From: Ciona intestinalis
Lineage: Eukaryota > Chordata > Ascidiacea > Phlebobranchia > Cionidae
Direction of reading: 5' to 3'
NCBI RefSeq assembly: GCF_000224145.3
Contig: NC_020166.2
Location: 5,385,050 to 5,449,049 of the forward strand
Length of the DNA: 64,000 nucleotides
Shown here: one piece after another, positions 1 to 27,533 of the stretch
Position numbering within the stretch: position 1 is the stretch's first letter
Layout of the letters: every line of letters starts with the position of its first letter
Program-made: the position numbers and the translations under genes
Notes under the pieces: model-generated
Told to the model about the DNA's origin: nothing
Seen by the model: only the letters and a program-made list of their open reading frames with translations
Databases searched by the model: none

Positions 1-1476
1 TCTTCGGAAATTGGTGAAGAAAAAGCACGAAAAAAGCTGTTAAGTTTACAAGACCCAAGGGTAAGAGTGTTGAATTTTATTACTGTTTGAAAAATACTGA
101 CTTTTTATGTTTAGATTGCAGCATTATCTGTTGAAAATGCTTTAAAATATGTTTGTCTGGCACTCAAGTGTTGCCACGAAAAGAGACAAAAACGACCCAA
201 AATGGATGTAACCTTAAAACAATTGGTAGAAATAGATGATGCAATTAGTTCACAGAACAAGGCTCCAACATATCTGCCTGAACCATACAGTGAGTATTTT
301 GATGAATTGTGTACAGTAGACGTACCTTTTACTAATTTGAATTGTATATCCAGAGTACAGACCAAGGATGCCGCATTCTCAAATTTCAAGGAAATCTCCC
401 ACAGAAACTGATGATAATTCACTTCTGCCAAAAATCCCAACACCAAGTCCAAATATGGTAAAAATGTTATAATTTAATCAATTAAAAAATGATCTTATTA
501 ATTTTAAATTGAACAAAGAACTAAATATCTACATAATAACTTTAAAAGCTAATTGTCTTTGCAAAGTTGTTTGTCAGTTTGTGCTGTAGACACAGAAAAA
601 CAACATGTAGTTTTAATTCTAATTCCAATTAAGATAAATATAATTTTACCCCTACAAATATGAGTAAATGTGTAATTTCAATAGAAAAAAGCAGATCAGT
701 CAATGGCACAAGCAGCAAGCACTCCTGTTCCCCATTCACCAAGCGATCAGTTCGATCAACTTATCCGTCATCCTCCATCCTCTAGCGATGAATCCGACTG
801 CAACGGTCGTTCATCCGTTGCCACCTCCAACCATAGTTATTACTGCTACCCACCAGTTCAACATTCTTCATACCCAGCACATTTACAGTCAGTGCAGGAC
901 TCTTCCACACAAAGCATGGTTGACTCTATGCTCTCCTCCCACATTCATAGTGAGAGTATCATGGACAGCAAGAGCGATATCTACGCTCCTGGTCCGTACA
1001 ATTCCCCCATACACCCTGTACCTCCTGGGCCACCAGATAACCCTTTTCGCTTGGATTTAAGTCGCCTTCCAAAGACCCCTATGTACAACAATGCCCCAAA
1101 TCTCCCGAACAGACAGACATCAAAATGCACTACTGAGGAGGAATGTACCGCTGAAACTTTTACCAGCCTTGATTTGAATGGAGATACTAAACCACCTTAT
1201 CAGCAACCAAACAAGTTTATGTCAAGGGAAGCAGATCTCTTCACCACAAGCTCAAAAGCCACAACTCCACAACCGGATTCCTTTCAGTTTACCAGTGCAT
1301 CTAACACACAAGGTCCTTACCATTCAGAGTACAGTACCTCGTACCCACCTGTCAGCATCAACCCTTGCAAGGAATCAATCATTGATCAGTTAAAAAGTGG
1401 TGCTGACAGTTACACACAAATATTCAAAGACAACCAAAGCCACAGAGTCCCCACAGAAAGCAGCACTGATTACTGA
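1..1476 (+). CDS. Protein kinase, C-terminal part (IRAK/Pelle-like?), 5' end outside window
   Basis: Four exons join in frame: 1-60, 115-289, 354-457 and 700-1476 (371 codons, stop TGA). All introns are GT-AG and 54-242 nt long. The second exon carries a kinase subdomain XI signature, ALKCCHEKRQKRPKM, with the invariant Arg-Pro that ends a kinase domain. The preceding helix and the Cys-His-Glu-Lys run resemble IRAK/Pelle kinases. The last exon encodes a ~258-residue low-complexity tail rich in Ser, Pro, Thr and Gln with no recognisable domain, probably disordered. The ATP-binding and catalytic loops lie upstream of base 1, so kinase identity rests on the end of the domain only. A receptor-type or other TKL kinase is an alternative. 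The gene is convergent with DLD. Confidence 0.6.
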
Positions 1477-2684
1477 CAATACTGACTACACAAGTTTATA
1501 AATGAGGTGCAAACATTGCCATTAACAGTGACATTTTGTACATAGTCAATGTTAATATGTTCCTTCATTGTGCAACAAACAATACCATTATACACAAACA
1601 ATCACGCCTGCGTGTTCAACTTCCTGTTGCGAGCAACAAACTGTTGTATTATATAAAGCCTGGTGTATTTTTTGTAAGGTAAAATTTTCCCATTTTACTT
1701 CTTTTTTTTAAATTTTCATGTATTGCAATAATGTCATCCTTTTTTTGAACTGTGATACACAAGAACAGTAAGAGATTGGAACTCGTCCATTATTTTTAAA
1801 TGTGAGATGTATGTTGTGCAGTTTTGTTAGATTTCTTCCATGTTAAGTTCCATAACCGAATGCACTTTCATTTAGAATTTAGATCAATAACTTTTGGATT
1901 AACTTTTTGGACCCTGCACTACTTTTTCAAGTCTGCAGCTTCCATGTAAAGGATGGTTGTAGTTCTCTAAATACATATGCATGGTACAGAATGATTGCGG
2001 TACATGTTGTTAATATCATCATCTTAAATACACATTCTGTTACTGAAGGTGTTGTTTAGGTGTTCTCCACACTGAACTTTTTCACCAGTTGTAAAATAAG
2101 CTTGGCTGCTATGGCTCACCACTTGCATTGTGAGAACCAGGTTTGATCCCTGTTTAGCATATAGTGGCTATTGCTACAACCCATCGATTACTAATTAGAT
2201 CTCCAAATTGACATCCATACGAAAAACCACCCAAAAAGTTACATAATTGCTAACTTGTAAGCAGGCAGAAGTATAAAACCGAACGTACATGCTAGAACGT
2301 CCGTCATTGCTTCAATAAGGGAAAATAAATAAATTGAATCATTTGACAGCAACAATACTAGACTTTATATACGTAAGGTGTAATACTACTACCGGTTCTT
2401 CTTCTCAGACCTTTATAGTGGACTTAAAATAAATCCACAGACCACAATTACGTTAACAGAATTACAATATTCAATTTCATATGATACACCTGTTAATGAT
2501 CTTAGCTTCATTTTCATCATAAAAAGTACACTCCTACATTCTTTGTGTATATTTCTCATAAATATTTTAATGGTAAACAACGTAGAGAACCAAGCGTATA
2601 ACAAATAATGTAATTGAACTCTAATTGCATGGTGAGGCACCATAGCAAAGGATGTGCTGAAACTTCACATTGTCTTCACAGCTT
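1477..2684 (+). other. 3' untranslated and intergenic stretch between kinase gene and DLD
   Basis: This stretch has no convincing coding exon. It follows the kinase stop codon, is AT-rich, and contains a SINE copy near 2103-2338 that ends in an AATAAATAAATT tail and could supply a polyadenylation signal. DLD begins on the opposite strand at its 3' end (stop at 2685). Confidence 0.5.
2103..2338 (+). repeat. tRNA-derived SINE copy in kinase 3' UTR region
   Basis: The head resembles a tRNA: a GGCTNNTATGGCTCA box A-like start and AGGTTTGATCCCTG as box B. The body matches the reverse complement of the SINE at 3383-3690 (the block around ACCACCCAAAAAGTTACAT and TAACTTGTAAGC). It ends in an AT-rich AATAAATAAATT tail. 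The copy is diverged, and its ends are approximate. Confidence 0.6.
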
Positions 2685-7829
<5,145 letters not shown>

Positions 7830-8033
7830 TTTTATCTTTAAAAAGTAAACAAACTAATTGTGGCAGCGCAGTTTCTAAAAACAAAAATATTTTATAGCAA
7901 GGGATGAAATGATGATATGTTATTGTTGTATTCAGTTGTAAAAATGATTAAATCATTTTACTGTAATTCACATTTTATAGAGAAAATGATTTTAACATAA
8001 TAGGACCCAGTGACAAAATATATTTAAAACAAT
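7830..8033 (-). promoter_or_regulatory. Short mL52-DLD spacer with splice-acceptor sequences
   Basis: This 204 bp spacer holds two acceptor-like signals on the minus strand: TTTTTGTTTTTAG (AG at 7875-7876) and TTTACTTTTTAAAG (AG at 7836-7837, 6 nt before the DLD ATG). No AATAAA is visible. The layout fits either a 5' UTR intron or spliced-leader trans-splicing of DLD mRNA. The function is inferred. Confidence 0.4.
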
Positions 8034-8414
8034 TTAAGAAATGTTTCTCTCTTTAAATCGTTTCTCAATACGAGCAGTTCTATGCTTTCTTGTTAACTGA
8101 GTTCGTTTTTCGTAGTTTCTCATGGCCTTGTTCACATCGTCGTTAAGTTCAATTATACGTTGACAGATTTGTCTTTGCATTTCTTTACGCCGAGTTGCAT
8201 TTTTTCCCGGTGGTGCAGGCCGCCCATCGGCGTATGACCAGTCCGGAGTATCTGCTAGTGGCCCATACTTTAACATGGGTTTTTGGTCTGGTTTATTGTA
8301 AAACTCCTTTTTAAGCTTTCCGCAAACTGAAGGCGAGAACGATATTCTTCTAAAGAAACTCGGGTATAAACCATGATGTGTTCTTGCTAAACAGCAAATT
8401 CGCAATGCATTCAT
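8034..8414 (-). CDS. MRPL52: Mitochondrial large ribosomal subunit protein mL52
   Basis: Single-exon gene of 126 residues (human MRPL52 is 123). The diagnostic block YGPLADTPDWSYADGRPAPP is present at about residues 51-70. A lysine/arginine-rich helical C-terminus follows, as in the family. The N-terminus (MNALRICCLARTHHGLYPSF) is basic and hydrophobic with few acids, consistent with a matrix presequence. I chose the ATG at 8412-8414; the frame is open a few codons further but has no ATG there. The stop codon is only ~204 bp from the DLD start codon on the same strand, so the two may be co-transcribed. The protein is expected in the mitoribosome large subunit. Confidence 0.93.
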   Translation of the reverse strand: MNALRICCLARTHHGLYPSFFRRISFSPSVCGKLKKEFYNKPDQKPMLKYGPLADTPDWSYADGRPAPPGKNATRRKEMQRQICQRIIELNDDVNKAMRNYEKRTQLTRKHRTARIEKRFKERNIS

Positions 8415-9693
8415 ATTAGCATCCAAATGTAAGAATAAACCTAAAGGTTAGACTGATGTTTATATACGGATTCTAATACCCACTACACGAACACACGCAT
8501 TTCACAACCACATGACCTCAAAACAGGTCAACCACTAAGCACAGCAAATGTGATGGATTGGAGTTTATATACTAGATTCCCCCAAAGTGTTTTGTAAGGT
8601 TTAGTTAACCAACAGTCAAATAATAAGTTGAGCAAAATGTATATTTACAACTAAAGTATACAATTAAAAAGCATTTATTTAGGGCGGATAAGCAGAATAA
8701 CTTTTTAAATATATTATAACATATTCGTGTACATCAAATAAAATCATATTTAAAGTAGAATGACAATTTTTGTTGTGTGTTAATTCATATACTATCCGTG
8801 TTTCAGACAATTCATACAAAAGTAAGGAAAGCGCAGAAGCCTATTGGTATATACATTGCACATATAAATTGTTGTGATAACACAATAACTTTATTAAGTT
8901 ACTGTACAGATTTCTAAACATCTGCATGAATTACGTGTTGTTCAAGTAAAACCACCCGTATGTAATGTACCCACATTTACAAAATATGGCGAAAGTTATT
9001 GGTCTTATGTAATATACCTTGTTTTAAAGGAAGTAAATCGGAACTGAGAGTTCGTGTGGCCTGTTGCAATTCCTCGCGGTGTATTGAAAACTCTTATTTG
9101 TCCCGTGACCATGACGTCACAGACGAAGTGACAAAGGCGCTATGTCTCTGTTATAAAGAATGAAAATAACAGAGTTCCACAAGCGTGAAGTAACGTTATA
9201 CGGGATTATTTCAGGCGTTTTAAACTATTACGTTTTCTGGCAACTATGTGATATGATTTTACCAACCCTATGATGATTTGTGTTTTTATGTCACACAGGA
9301 TTTTTGTTTACAGAACCTTAGATTACTTAGCTTTTCCGTGACGCGCGTATTTAGGGTGTAACTAACAGATCGAACAATTGTATTTTAGTGTTTACAGTTC
9401 TACTGTATTAAGTAAACATTTCTTCGTTCAGTTCTTTTTGCATTTGGTAAGTCCTAATTTAGAGTTATTGAACAAATCCAATGTATGCTACCAAAGGTAT
9501 TTGTGGTGTGGTAGCATTACTAGCATATATATGCCATACATTACTTCAAAGTTTTATTGTGTAGGCTATGTTATATATTCTGTACAGTTTAGATCACTTT
9601 TTAATAATTAAATACACTTTAAAATGTTGTTTAAATGTGTTTCACTGTAAAAGACACCTTGTTTATATAATTATGTTATTCTGCAGATTTATA
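8415..9693. other. Divergent intergenic region between mL52 (-) and RAB7 (+)
   Basis: No coding exon is supported. The region must contain the promoters of both flanking genes. It holds a perfect CRE palindrome at 9112-9119 and ends with a splice acceptor (TTATTCTGCAG, AG at 9685-9686) 7 nt before the RAB7 ATG. The rest is AT-rich with no repeat I could assign. Confidence 0.5.
9112..9119. promoter_or_regulatory. CRE/ATF palindrome TGACGTCA
   Basis: A perfect 8-bp cAMP-response element lies in the shared mL52/RAB7 upstream region. CREB/ATF proteins bind this sequence in animals; use here is inferred from the position only. Confidence 0.4.
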
Positions 9694-11173
<1,480 letters not shown>

Positions 11174-12558
11174 GCTGTGTTTACAGGTATCTCAAGTTTG
11201 ACAGTGTTTTCCACCTCCGTGATATTTTCACAGTGTATTCTGGTTTCCAAACCATCTTCATATGTTGTTTGACTTCTTCTGATAAGCAAGTTTAAGCTTA
11301 CAGGTTTAATACTAATTGGTCCTTACTCTTTAGTAATGAAAGATACAGAGTGTGGTTCTTCTCCTTTCAGCCTGAAATTAATTTCTAATCTTCTTAAATT
11401 CTCCACCACGGGAAGTCCACTGATCTTGTTCCTAATCTGTTAAACTAATTATATTCGTTGTATGATATTGCTTCATGTATGTTACTTTTATCTTGTGAAG
11501 CAAATTCTGATTCTTGATTAAAATTTCACCAATAGCCCAATGCATCTATGCCTGGATTTACTTTTTTTTCAGACAAATTAAAAAAAAAACTCTTAGACTG
11601 CGTTATGTGTTTTTGTTCCATGTGTTTTGTGTGCAATAATTGTACATAAACCATCACCAATTTCATCACCATCGTTGTTTGTTGTTATTCCTGCAAAGCA
11701 TCTCACACTGATATTTTCAATTTCCATGGTGACCTTACATGTTTGTACCACAGCTACAGTGGCATGTAGCAAAACATTTAGTTTAAATTAACTTGTACTC
11801 AATTTAACAAGTGTTTTGGTAAAAAAAATAATACTTACTAAACTGGTATATATATGTTTGCTACAATTTCTGCGATCAGAATAAATATTTTGAAAGAAAA
11901 ATTTTACTTGGGTTGCTTGTGTAAGCGATTTAGATAGTCAATAATTTTGTAAACACATTTCCTTTTTTATGTTACCCAGCAGTTTTCTCAGCATTTGGTT
12001 TATGTTACCTACTGTTTAAAACTGTAGGTGTAGACTTAGGCAAGCTAATTATTATTGCAAATGACCAGCCTAGCTACCAACATCACAACCAAAAACCACA
12101 AATTCGATTGCAATTTCCTGCTTAACATATATTTCATTTTTCAAATGCCGACAATTAATGAGAAAATATACTTAAACCACTCACGTCAATGCACTGAAAG
12201 GTGGTGTAAGTTGAGTTAAAGCAGTGAGCTGGTATGAACTAGCAGACATATCTGTACAACACAATTGTATCATATTCATGTCTTTTAAATTAGCGGGATA
12301 ATGTAGTTTAGTTTGTGTTAAGTTACAAAGCATTACACAGAATACATTCAGATTACGGACAGACTGGAACACGCACCTTAACTAAGTTAACTTACTAACG
12401 ATTGACCTACTAACAACGTCACAGAAGAATTGAAATAAAAGAAAAAATTGAATCTTGTTCCGAAGCCCTATGCCCACTAGGCAAGTGTTCCTGTTTATAT
12501 ATGAAAGCTAACTTGAAAAAGACGCAACACAACAGTTAAAACCAATCAGTTGTAGCTA
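11174..12558. other. Convergent 3' UTR/intergenic region between RAB7 and the USP gene
   Basis: AT-rich, with no supported coding exon. It includes the RAB7 3' UTR (AATAAA at 11880-11885) and presumably the USP 3' UTR on the other strand. Small open frames here show no codon structure or homology that I recognise. Confidence 0.5.
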
Positions 12559-22422
<9,864 letters not shown>

Positions 22423-23043
22423 TTTAATTAAAACTAAATAAACAAAGGTCTGTTACATAAAACTTTGACAATCAATGCACTGAATGAATGCAGTCTGTTA
22501 CGGGCTCTATAAATAGCCAAAGCGCACGGACTTTTTAATATGAACCATCACTTTCCTAGCGCACAATATGTTATGTTGCAAAATTCGACAGTGTATGATA
22601 TAAAGTGTGTTAGATATGTTACATAAATCCTTAAATCATACCCGGAACTTAAAAACTGTACACTCAGAAACAGCGATGAAAACACGGACACAGTACATAA
22701 TACTGTTTTCCGCAAATGGTCAACCGATTTCCGCAAATAGTAAATTTTATCATGGATCTTTAAATTTTTGTTGACATATCCCAAATGCTTGGATTTATCT
22801 TGAACCATAGATATAAAACGCCTACAAAGTGTAGGAAACCGGCGAAAACCTGTTTGCGGGTTTTCGTAATTATTCCGAAAGTTTTTCAAATGCACATTGG
22901 TACGGATAAACTTTACGTACTGCGCACACTCCTCACAATGTGATACACACTGCTGCAGACACCGCGTAACGCACTGCAGAACACGACACATTTCGGTACA
23001 CATTACACACTGACATTTTGCAGGGAGTCGCTTGTATCCTCTA

Positions 23044-23133
23044 TGTTTATTTGATGGTATGAGGTTATCGAACTAGGATACGCACAGATGTTTATTTGAT
23101 GGTATGAGGTTATCGAACTAGGATACGCTCGAC
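23044..23133. repeat. Two direct copies of a 45-bp unit
   Basis: TGTTTATTTGATGGTATGAG begins both units, which are spaced 45 bp apart and almost identical over ~40 bp. Because 45 is a multiple of three, the minus-strand frame through it repeats AYPSSITSYHQINI twice. Confidence 0.8.
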
Positions 23134-23847
23134 TCCTAATGCAGTTCCCAGGTGCTTCCGAAAGTGAAGTTTGACGCTGTATTGTATACATGTCGTTAAT
23201 ATAGTAGGTCTACTATAGTGACCTGGCAATATTAGATGAGCCACGGTAGTTGAAAAATACTCCAATGTTATCATAAACTTTTTATTCTCGATTCGTATTG
23301 TTATTATGTAGCCGAAACTTTACCTGTCCGTGCGACAGACTGTATTACATACGAGACTCGGTGGCGCAATAAACACCTGTGTGTGCCTTTAACTCGAAGA
23401 GAATAAAGAAAGAAGCTCACACTTTGTGTTTGAATATAGGAGGAATATGGCGGCGGAATATGATACTAATCAAATGAGGGGATTAGATAACCTGGGCGAC
23501 GAATTTATCTGCAGTAAATCAAATACAATATAAGCATTATATATGTTTGTGCCAGATATAAGCGTGAAACGAAAAAAAATAGGTTAGACTAGGTCATTGC
23601 TCGCCCCACACCATGTTCGTTCATTCGCTTGGGTGATGTTCAATCGCGTAGAAGCGGAACCAGTCTGCTGTATGTCGACTTACCACAAAACAAATGAGAT
23701 CACTTTACGGGAATAATATTATCATCTTGCTGTAAGTTGGATAGTTGAAGCTAGACAGACACAGCAAGCTTTAAGTTAAAGTGGGCCTTAGATACTTATA
23801 TAGAACTAGTGACAATATATATAACAAAAGACTGATAAGCTATGTAT

Positions 23848-24037
23848 TAGGTGGAGGAAAGATTGGACATGCTTAGCAAATAATGTCTTAATATCCTGAT
23901 CGTGTTTCAAACAATTAACAATGGTTTATGGAAGTCGTGAGAATACGGTTTTATATTTATTTGAATGATCTTTGTTTACTACCAAATGGGACGAGAGAAT
24001 AGAATAAAAATGTGTCCCATCTTTCCCCACACTGCTT
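23848..24037. mobile_element. MITE copy (GGGTGGGG... family)
   Basis: About 190 bp. The left end is GGTGGAGGAAAGATTGGACA and the right end is TGTGTCCCATCTTTCCCCAC. Shared interior blocks include CCTGATCGTGTTT and ACCAAATGGGACGAG. It lies just upstream of the SH2 gene. Confidence 0.75.
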
Positions 24038-24184
24038 ATTATAGTTTAATAAATAAGTCGTATTATTAAACTATTGATATATTTCTGCAAATCAAATTCG
24101 CTGGTTTTGTTTATTTTACCTGTAGTTCATTATATAATTAAATTATTCTTTAGTTGATTTGAAGTTTTCTCTTTCATAGCAGTC

Positions 24185-26475
24185 ATGAGTTTTTCTAATG
24201 AATTAATGGCTCGACAACGTCCTGAAAGCCAACATATATACTCAGAAATACGAGATGTTGATAGAACTATAGCGAATGAAGAACTATATGCTCAACTAAA
24301 CCGGATTGAAACCCTGCCGTATTTCCGAGATGTCAACCGCACCGAGGTAGGCTACAGTCTCTACAATAGGCTACATATTTACCTTCTATAAGAAAGACGT
24401 GACACCTTATAGCACATAATGTCCAAATATTCTGATTGTTTTTAAACAATTCAAAGCGGTCTATGGGAGTGGTGAGGACACGGTTTTATAATTCCTTAAA
24501 CGTTCTTTGTTTATTACCAAATGGGACGAGAAAATAGAATAAAGGTGTCCCATCTCCCGCCACCCTACTTTTATAGAAAGTTGGGGTATAAGTTAAAAAA
24601 TGGAAAAATTATAATTGTTTTCTTAAAGGTACCTATTTAAACTTAGACAAAACGCATGTTAGCAGCATTATTTACCAGTGTATTGAATTATAAATCCAAT
24701 ATCGCGTAGTTTATTTAATCAGACTGAACTATTTTTTTAAATTAGGGTTACAAGAATCACATAAAAACTGTTTTCAAAGTTATAATATATATAAAATTAC
24801 GTTGCAAAATAATAGCACAGCTGGATAGTTTCGGTATAGGTAAACTACAATTTGCAGAATACTTTTTAAAAATATTTTACTTTGTGTCCCGTCTTGCCCC
24901 ACTTTCTACCTTTTGCAGGTACTGTATTTCAATAATTTATACTTCCTGAGTAATTTCAACTGTTATAATAACAAAATATATGAACAATAAATTACTCATC
25001 ACGTTAAGATAGACTATAATGAGAAGTAGCTTGTGCGAAATACAATGCAGCAATACCAAGTTTGTGGCAAAAATATAAACTTTATTATAAGTAAATATAA
25101 ACTGTCTGGTATATTATTATGTTCAAATATACATTGTAGAATTGGCCACTGTAATCAATTGAGGAACCATTTGCTCATTCAATGACATACTCAAGTTAAA
25201 ATTTATAACAGTGCGGCGAGACAGTCAATGTTTAAACTTTATTTTCAAAGCCTACAATATTATTTCGTGTTACTTACGTGTAGTCCTAATAATAATTTTC
25301 TTGATAAACCAAAATTACCATGGTTTTTAAATTGTCTCATCTTATCTTGTCCGTTTGCGAAACTTATAAATGACACAAAACAATCATAACCACAAAAGTA
25401 CATTTTGATTTAAGAGCAATATGTAGGCTACTTAAGTGTTCCATCATACCCTACCCTAATATATAGGTTGGTGGAAGACGTGGCACCTTTGGCACATAAT
25501 ATCCAAATATCGTGGTTTTAAACCATTAACAACGGTGTGTGGGGGTCGTAAGGAAACGGTACTATAATTCTTTGAATATCCTTTGTTATAACCATCAAAT
25601 GGGATGGAGAAATAGAATGAAAAGGTGTACCATCTTCCACCACCCTGTAACGTTTCTCGCTGTACAGGCGGAAGACATATTGGAACGCCATGCTAAAGAA
25701 CCCGGAGTGTTTTTGTTACGCTGGAGCAGCGAACCTCTACGAGTGGCTATTACTTCAGTGTAAGTCACAATTATAAAGTTATGATATGTGGTATAGACCA
25801 CATTTCCATAACTGTGGTATAGGCTTCAACAGCGGTATATTTAATGTCACATTTTTGAAATGGCAGAGTAAGCAAAGGACGAATTGCACATGTACAAATC
25901 ATCGTTAAACAAGGAACATATCACCTCGAAAAAGACATTCCGTTTCACAGCATCCAAGATCTGGTTGCCTACTATGCTTGCCGCCCTATACCTGCTTTTA
26001 CACAGTTTAATTCTGACGCACGGTTGACGTGAGTATTCGATATGCCATGCAATGCCTAAGAGAATATTTTGCCTTTCAGTTTATAATAATGTACGTACCA
26101 CAGCAAACCTATTAAGAGATGTATTCGCCCTTCCTCTCAACCAAGAATCCCTGGTGTGTCGAGACCTCTACAACGGCCAACCATCTGCTATAGGTAATAG
26201 GCTATACTAAAATATACTTGGGATGTTTTCGTGTAATTTTTGGAGGATTTAACGAAATGCAATTTTCAGCTCACAAGACCAATACCGCTCATTTGGAGAT
26301 ACCGACGATACCCAACCAAAACACATTGTCCAGAGTAGTTGCCACTGTGAACGTCATTCATATACAAGCATGCGTTTACAAAGACGATAGACACTGTCAT
26401 TTAAACTGTAGTGTATGGCGTATGCAAATAATAGCCGAGAAACGAGCACTTTTAATGTGCGGTATACACAAGTAA
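24185..26475 (+). CDS. Small SH2-domain protein (adaptor-like)
   Basis: Exons 24185-24346, 25668-25759 and 25867-26028 join in frame. An N-terminal tyrosine motif (HIYSEIRDVD) and an acidic helix lead into an SH2 domain. The domain shows AEDILERHAKEPGVFLLRWS, where the Arg of FLLRWS is the phosphotyrosine-binding position, then GRIAHVQIIVKQGTYHLE and SIQDLVAYYACRPIPAF. The usual N-terminal SH2 Trp is replaced by PYF. The 3' end is uncertain. The best-looking acceptor (TTTCAG, exon from 26080) shifts the frame and ends the protein right after the SH2 domain. A weaker acceptor (exon from 26063) keeps the frame through 26193 and a last exon 26270-26475, giving 250 residues. The start is the ATG two bases after an acceptor AG (24181-24182). 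I cannot assign a vertebrate orthologue. A paralogous fragment lies inverted at 36220-36571. Confidence 0.75.
24385..24571. mobile_element. MITE copy in SH2 gene intron 1
   Basis: The interior matches the family (AACAATTCAAAGCGGTCTAT, ACCAAATGGGACGAGAAAAT). The right end is GGTGTCCCATCTCCCGCCAC. It starts about 40 bp after the first exon. Confidence 0.7.
25463..25648. mobile_element. MITE copy ending 20 bp before SH2 exon 2
   Basis: Ends are GGTTGGTGGAAGACGTGGCA and GGTGTACCATCTTCCACCAC, with the family interior between. Its right end is about 20 bp upstream of the exon at 25668, so the splice acceptor and any branch point sit next to, or within, element-derived DNA. Confidence 0.7.
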
Positions 26476-27533
26476 GACATGGACGTCTTGTTACAGCTAT
26501 GCAGGATGTTCTATGCAAAGTGGGCGGACTCTGGAAAGTGCGACGTGGATATTTATCCAAGCATGGAAAAAAATTGTAGCACAGCGAATTTCATAACGCA
26601 TTTCATGACGTTCTTGTTGCATTTTATGACCAACAAAGACACGGTGATGCTGTAAAAACGACAAAACAATACTAAACATGTGTTGCTTCCGTATTCAAAT
26701 TTATCACAAAATGTGTTTCTTGACGAAATGTGTTTTAAATTTATCACGAAATGTGTTTTCTTGTTTCTTTTATTACACAATGTGATAAGTCATTACTACC
26801 GAGCCTTTAGCGGACCGCACTACCGATGGCAAGCACTTTTTGCTATTTGTGTTAGCTCAATAAACTTTTCTACGATAAAGATACAGCATGAAACTAGGTA
26901 AAGTAATTAATTTCCATCCTTCGAAACACTGCAGTTGTAGGTCATGGTCATATTGAAATTTAGAACTAAGCGTATGACGTCACATAAATGCGATCTTCGG
27001 ACATTTCGACTTGTTGCGAAAACTTATCAGTTTGCCTTGCTATTCATGTTGCCCACAAAAGCAAGTATTTAGTTCTTGTACCATATGTGTCGCAGCTACA
27101 GTTCTTACGTAGCACACTTGTTTAATTTAGTGGGAGGTAAAGTGCTGGTAAGGCTTGAAATTTCTATATACACTCATGTGTACTTTCCACTAAGACATTT
27201 CGCAAGTGCGGAACATATTGCAATATTGCATTGGGTCCTACGTGACTGCTGTGGGGTTTTTCAGCTGTGAATGTATACTAGCTAGACCAAAGTTAGTAGA
27301 GACGTTTTACTAGTTTAGTGTTTGCTTTGTAAGGGTATGTGTGATGAGGCCGTTAGGGCATGTGTGCTGCATAAATATAATATTGTCAATAACATTCGGT
27401 TTGATTGAATTAGTGTACAAACTTAACCAAGTGTTCCGCTTGACTTTTCTACAGGTATGCAAGATACGTTACCGATATTGCAACAAATACGTGTTTAGTG
27501 TTTAACACAAATACAATAGCGAGTTGCATTAAA
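26476..27533. other. Intergenic region between the SH2 gene and MMAB
   Basis: An AATAAA lies near 26858. A perfect CRE palindrome is at 26975-26982, and a pyrimidine-rich acceptor (GACTTTTCTACAG) ends near 27454. Small open frames here are not supported as genes. Confidence 0.45.
26975..26982. promoter_or_regulatory. CRE/ATF palindrome TGACGTCA upstream of MMAB
   Basis: A perfect 8-bp element about 550 bp before the MMAB ATG. Its role is inferred from position only. Confidence 0.3.

Larger units (their letters stand above)
22423..24184. other. Divergent region between USP (-) and SH2 gene (+), with a 45-bp direct repeat
   Basis: Presumed promoters of both genes. On the minus strand, 22548-23003 is open for 151 codons and Cys-rich at its start, and 23003-23191 is open and overlaps it as TAATG. 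I recognise neither and do not call them genes. A ~45 bp unit is duplicated in direct orientation at 23044-23133. A possible short + frame starting ATGGCGGCGGAATATG lies at ~23448 and could be a 5' exon, but it has no supported donor. Confidence 0.4.

Noticed and set aside
668-1060. 130-codon + frame overlapping the kinase tail
   Set aside because: Out of frame with the spliced kinase exon 700-1476, whose phase is fixed by the upstream exon.
2130-2150. Possible tRNA gene (GGTTTGATCCCTG box)
   Set aside because: No acceptor stem or complete cloverleaf can be drawn; the context is a SINE body.
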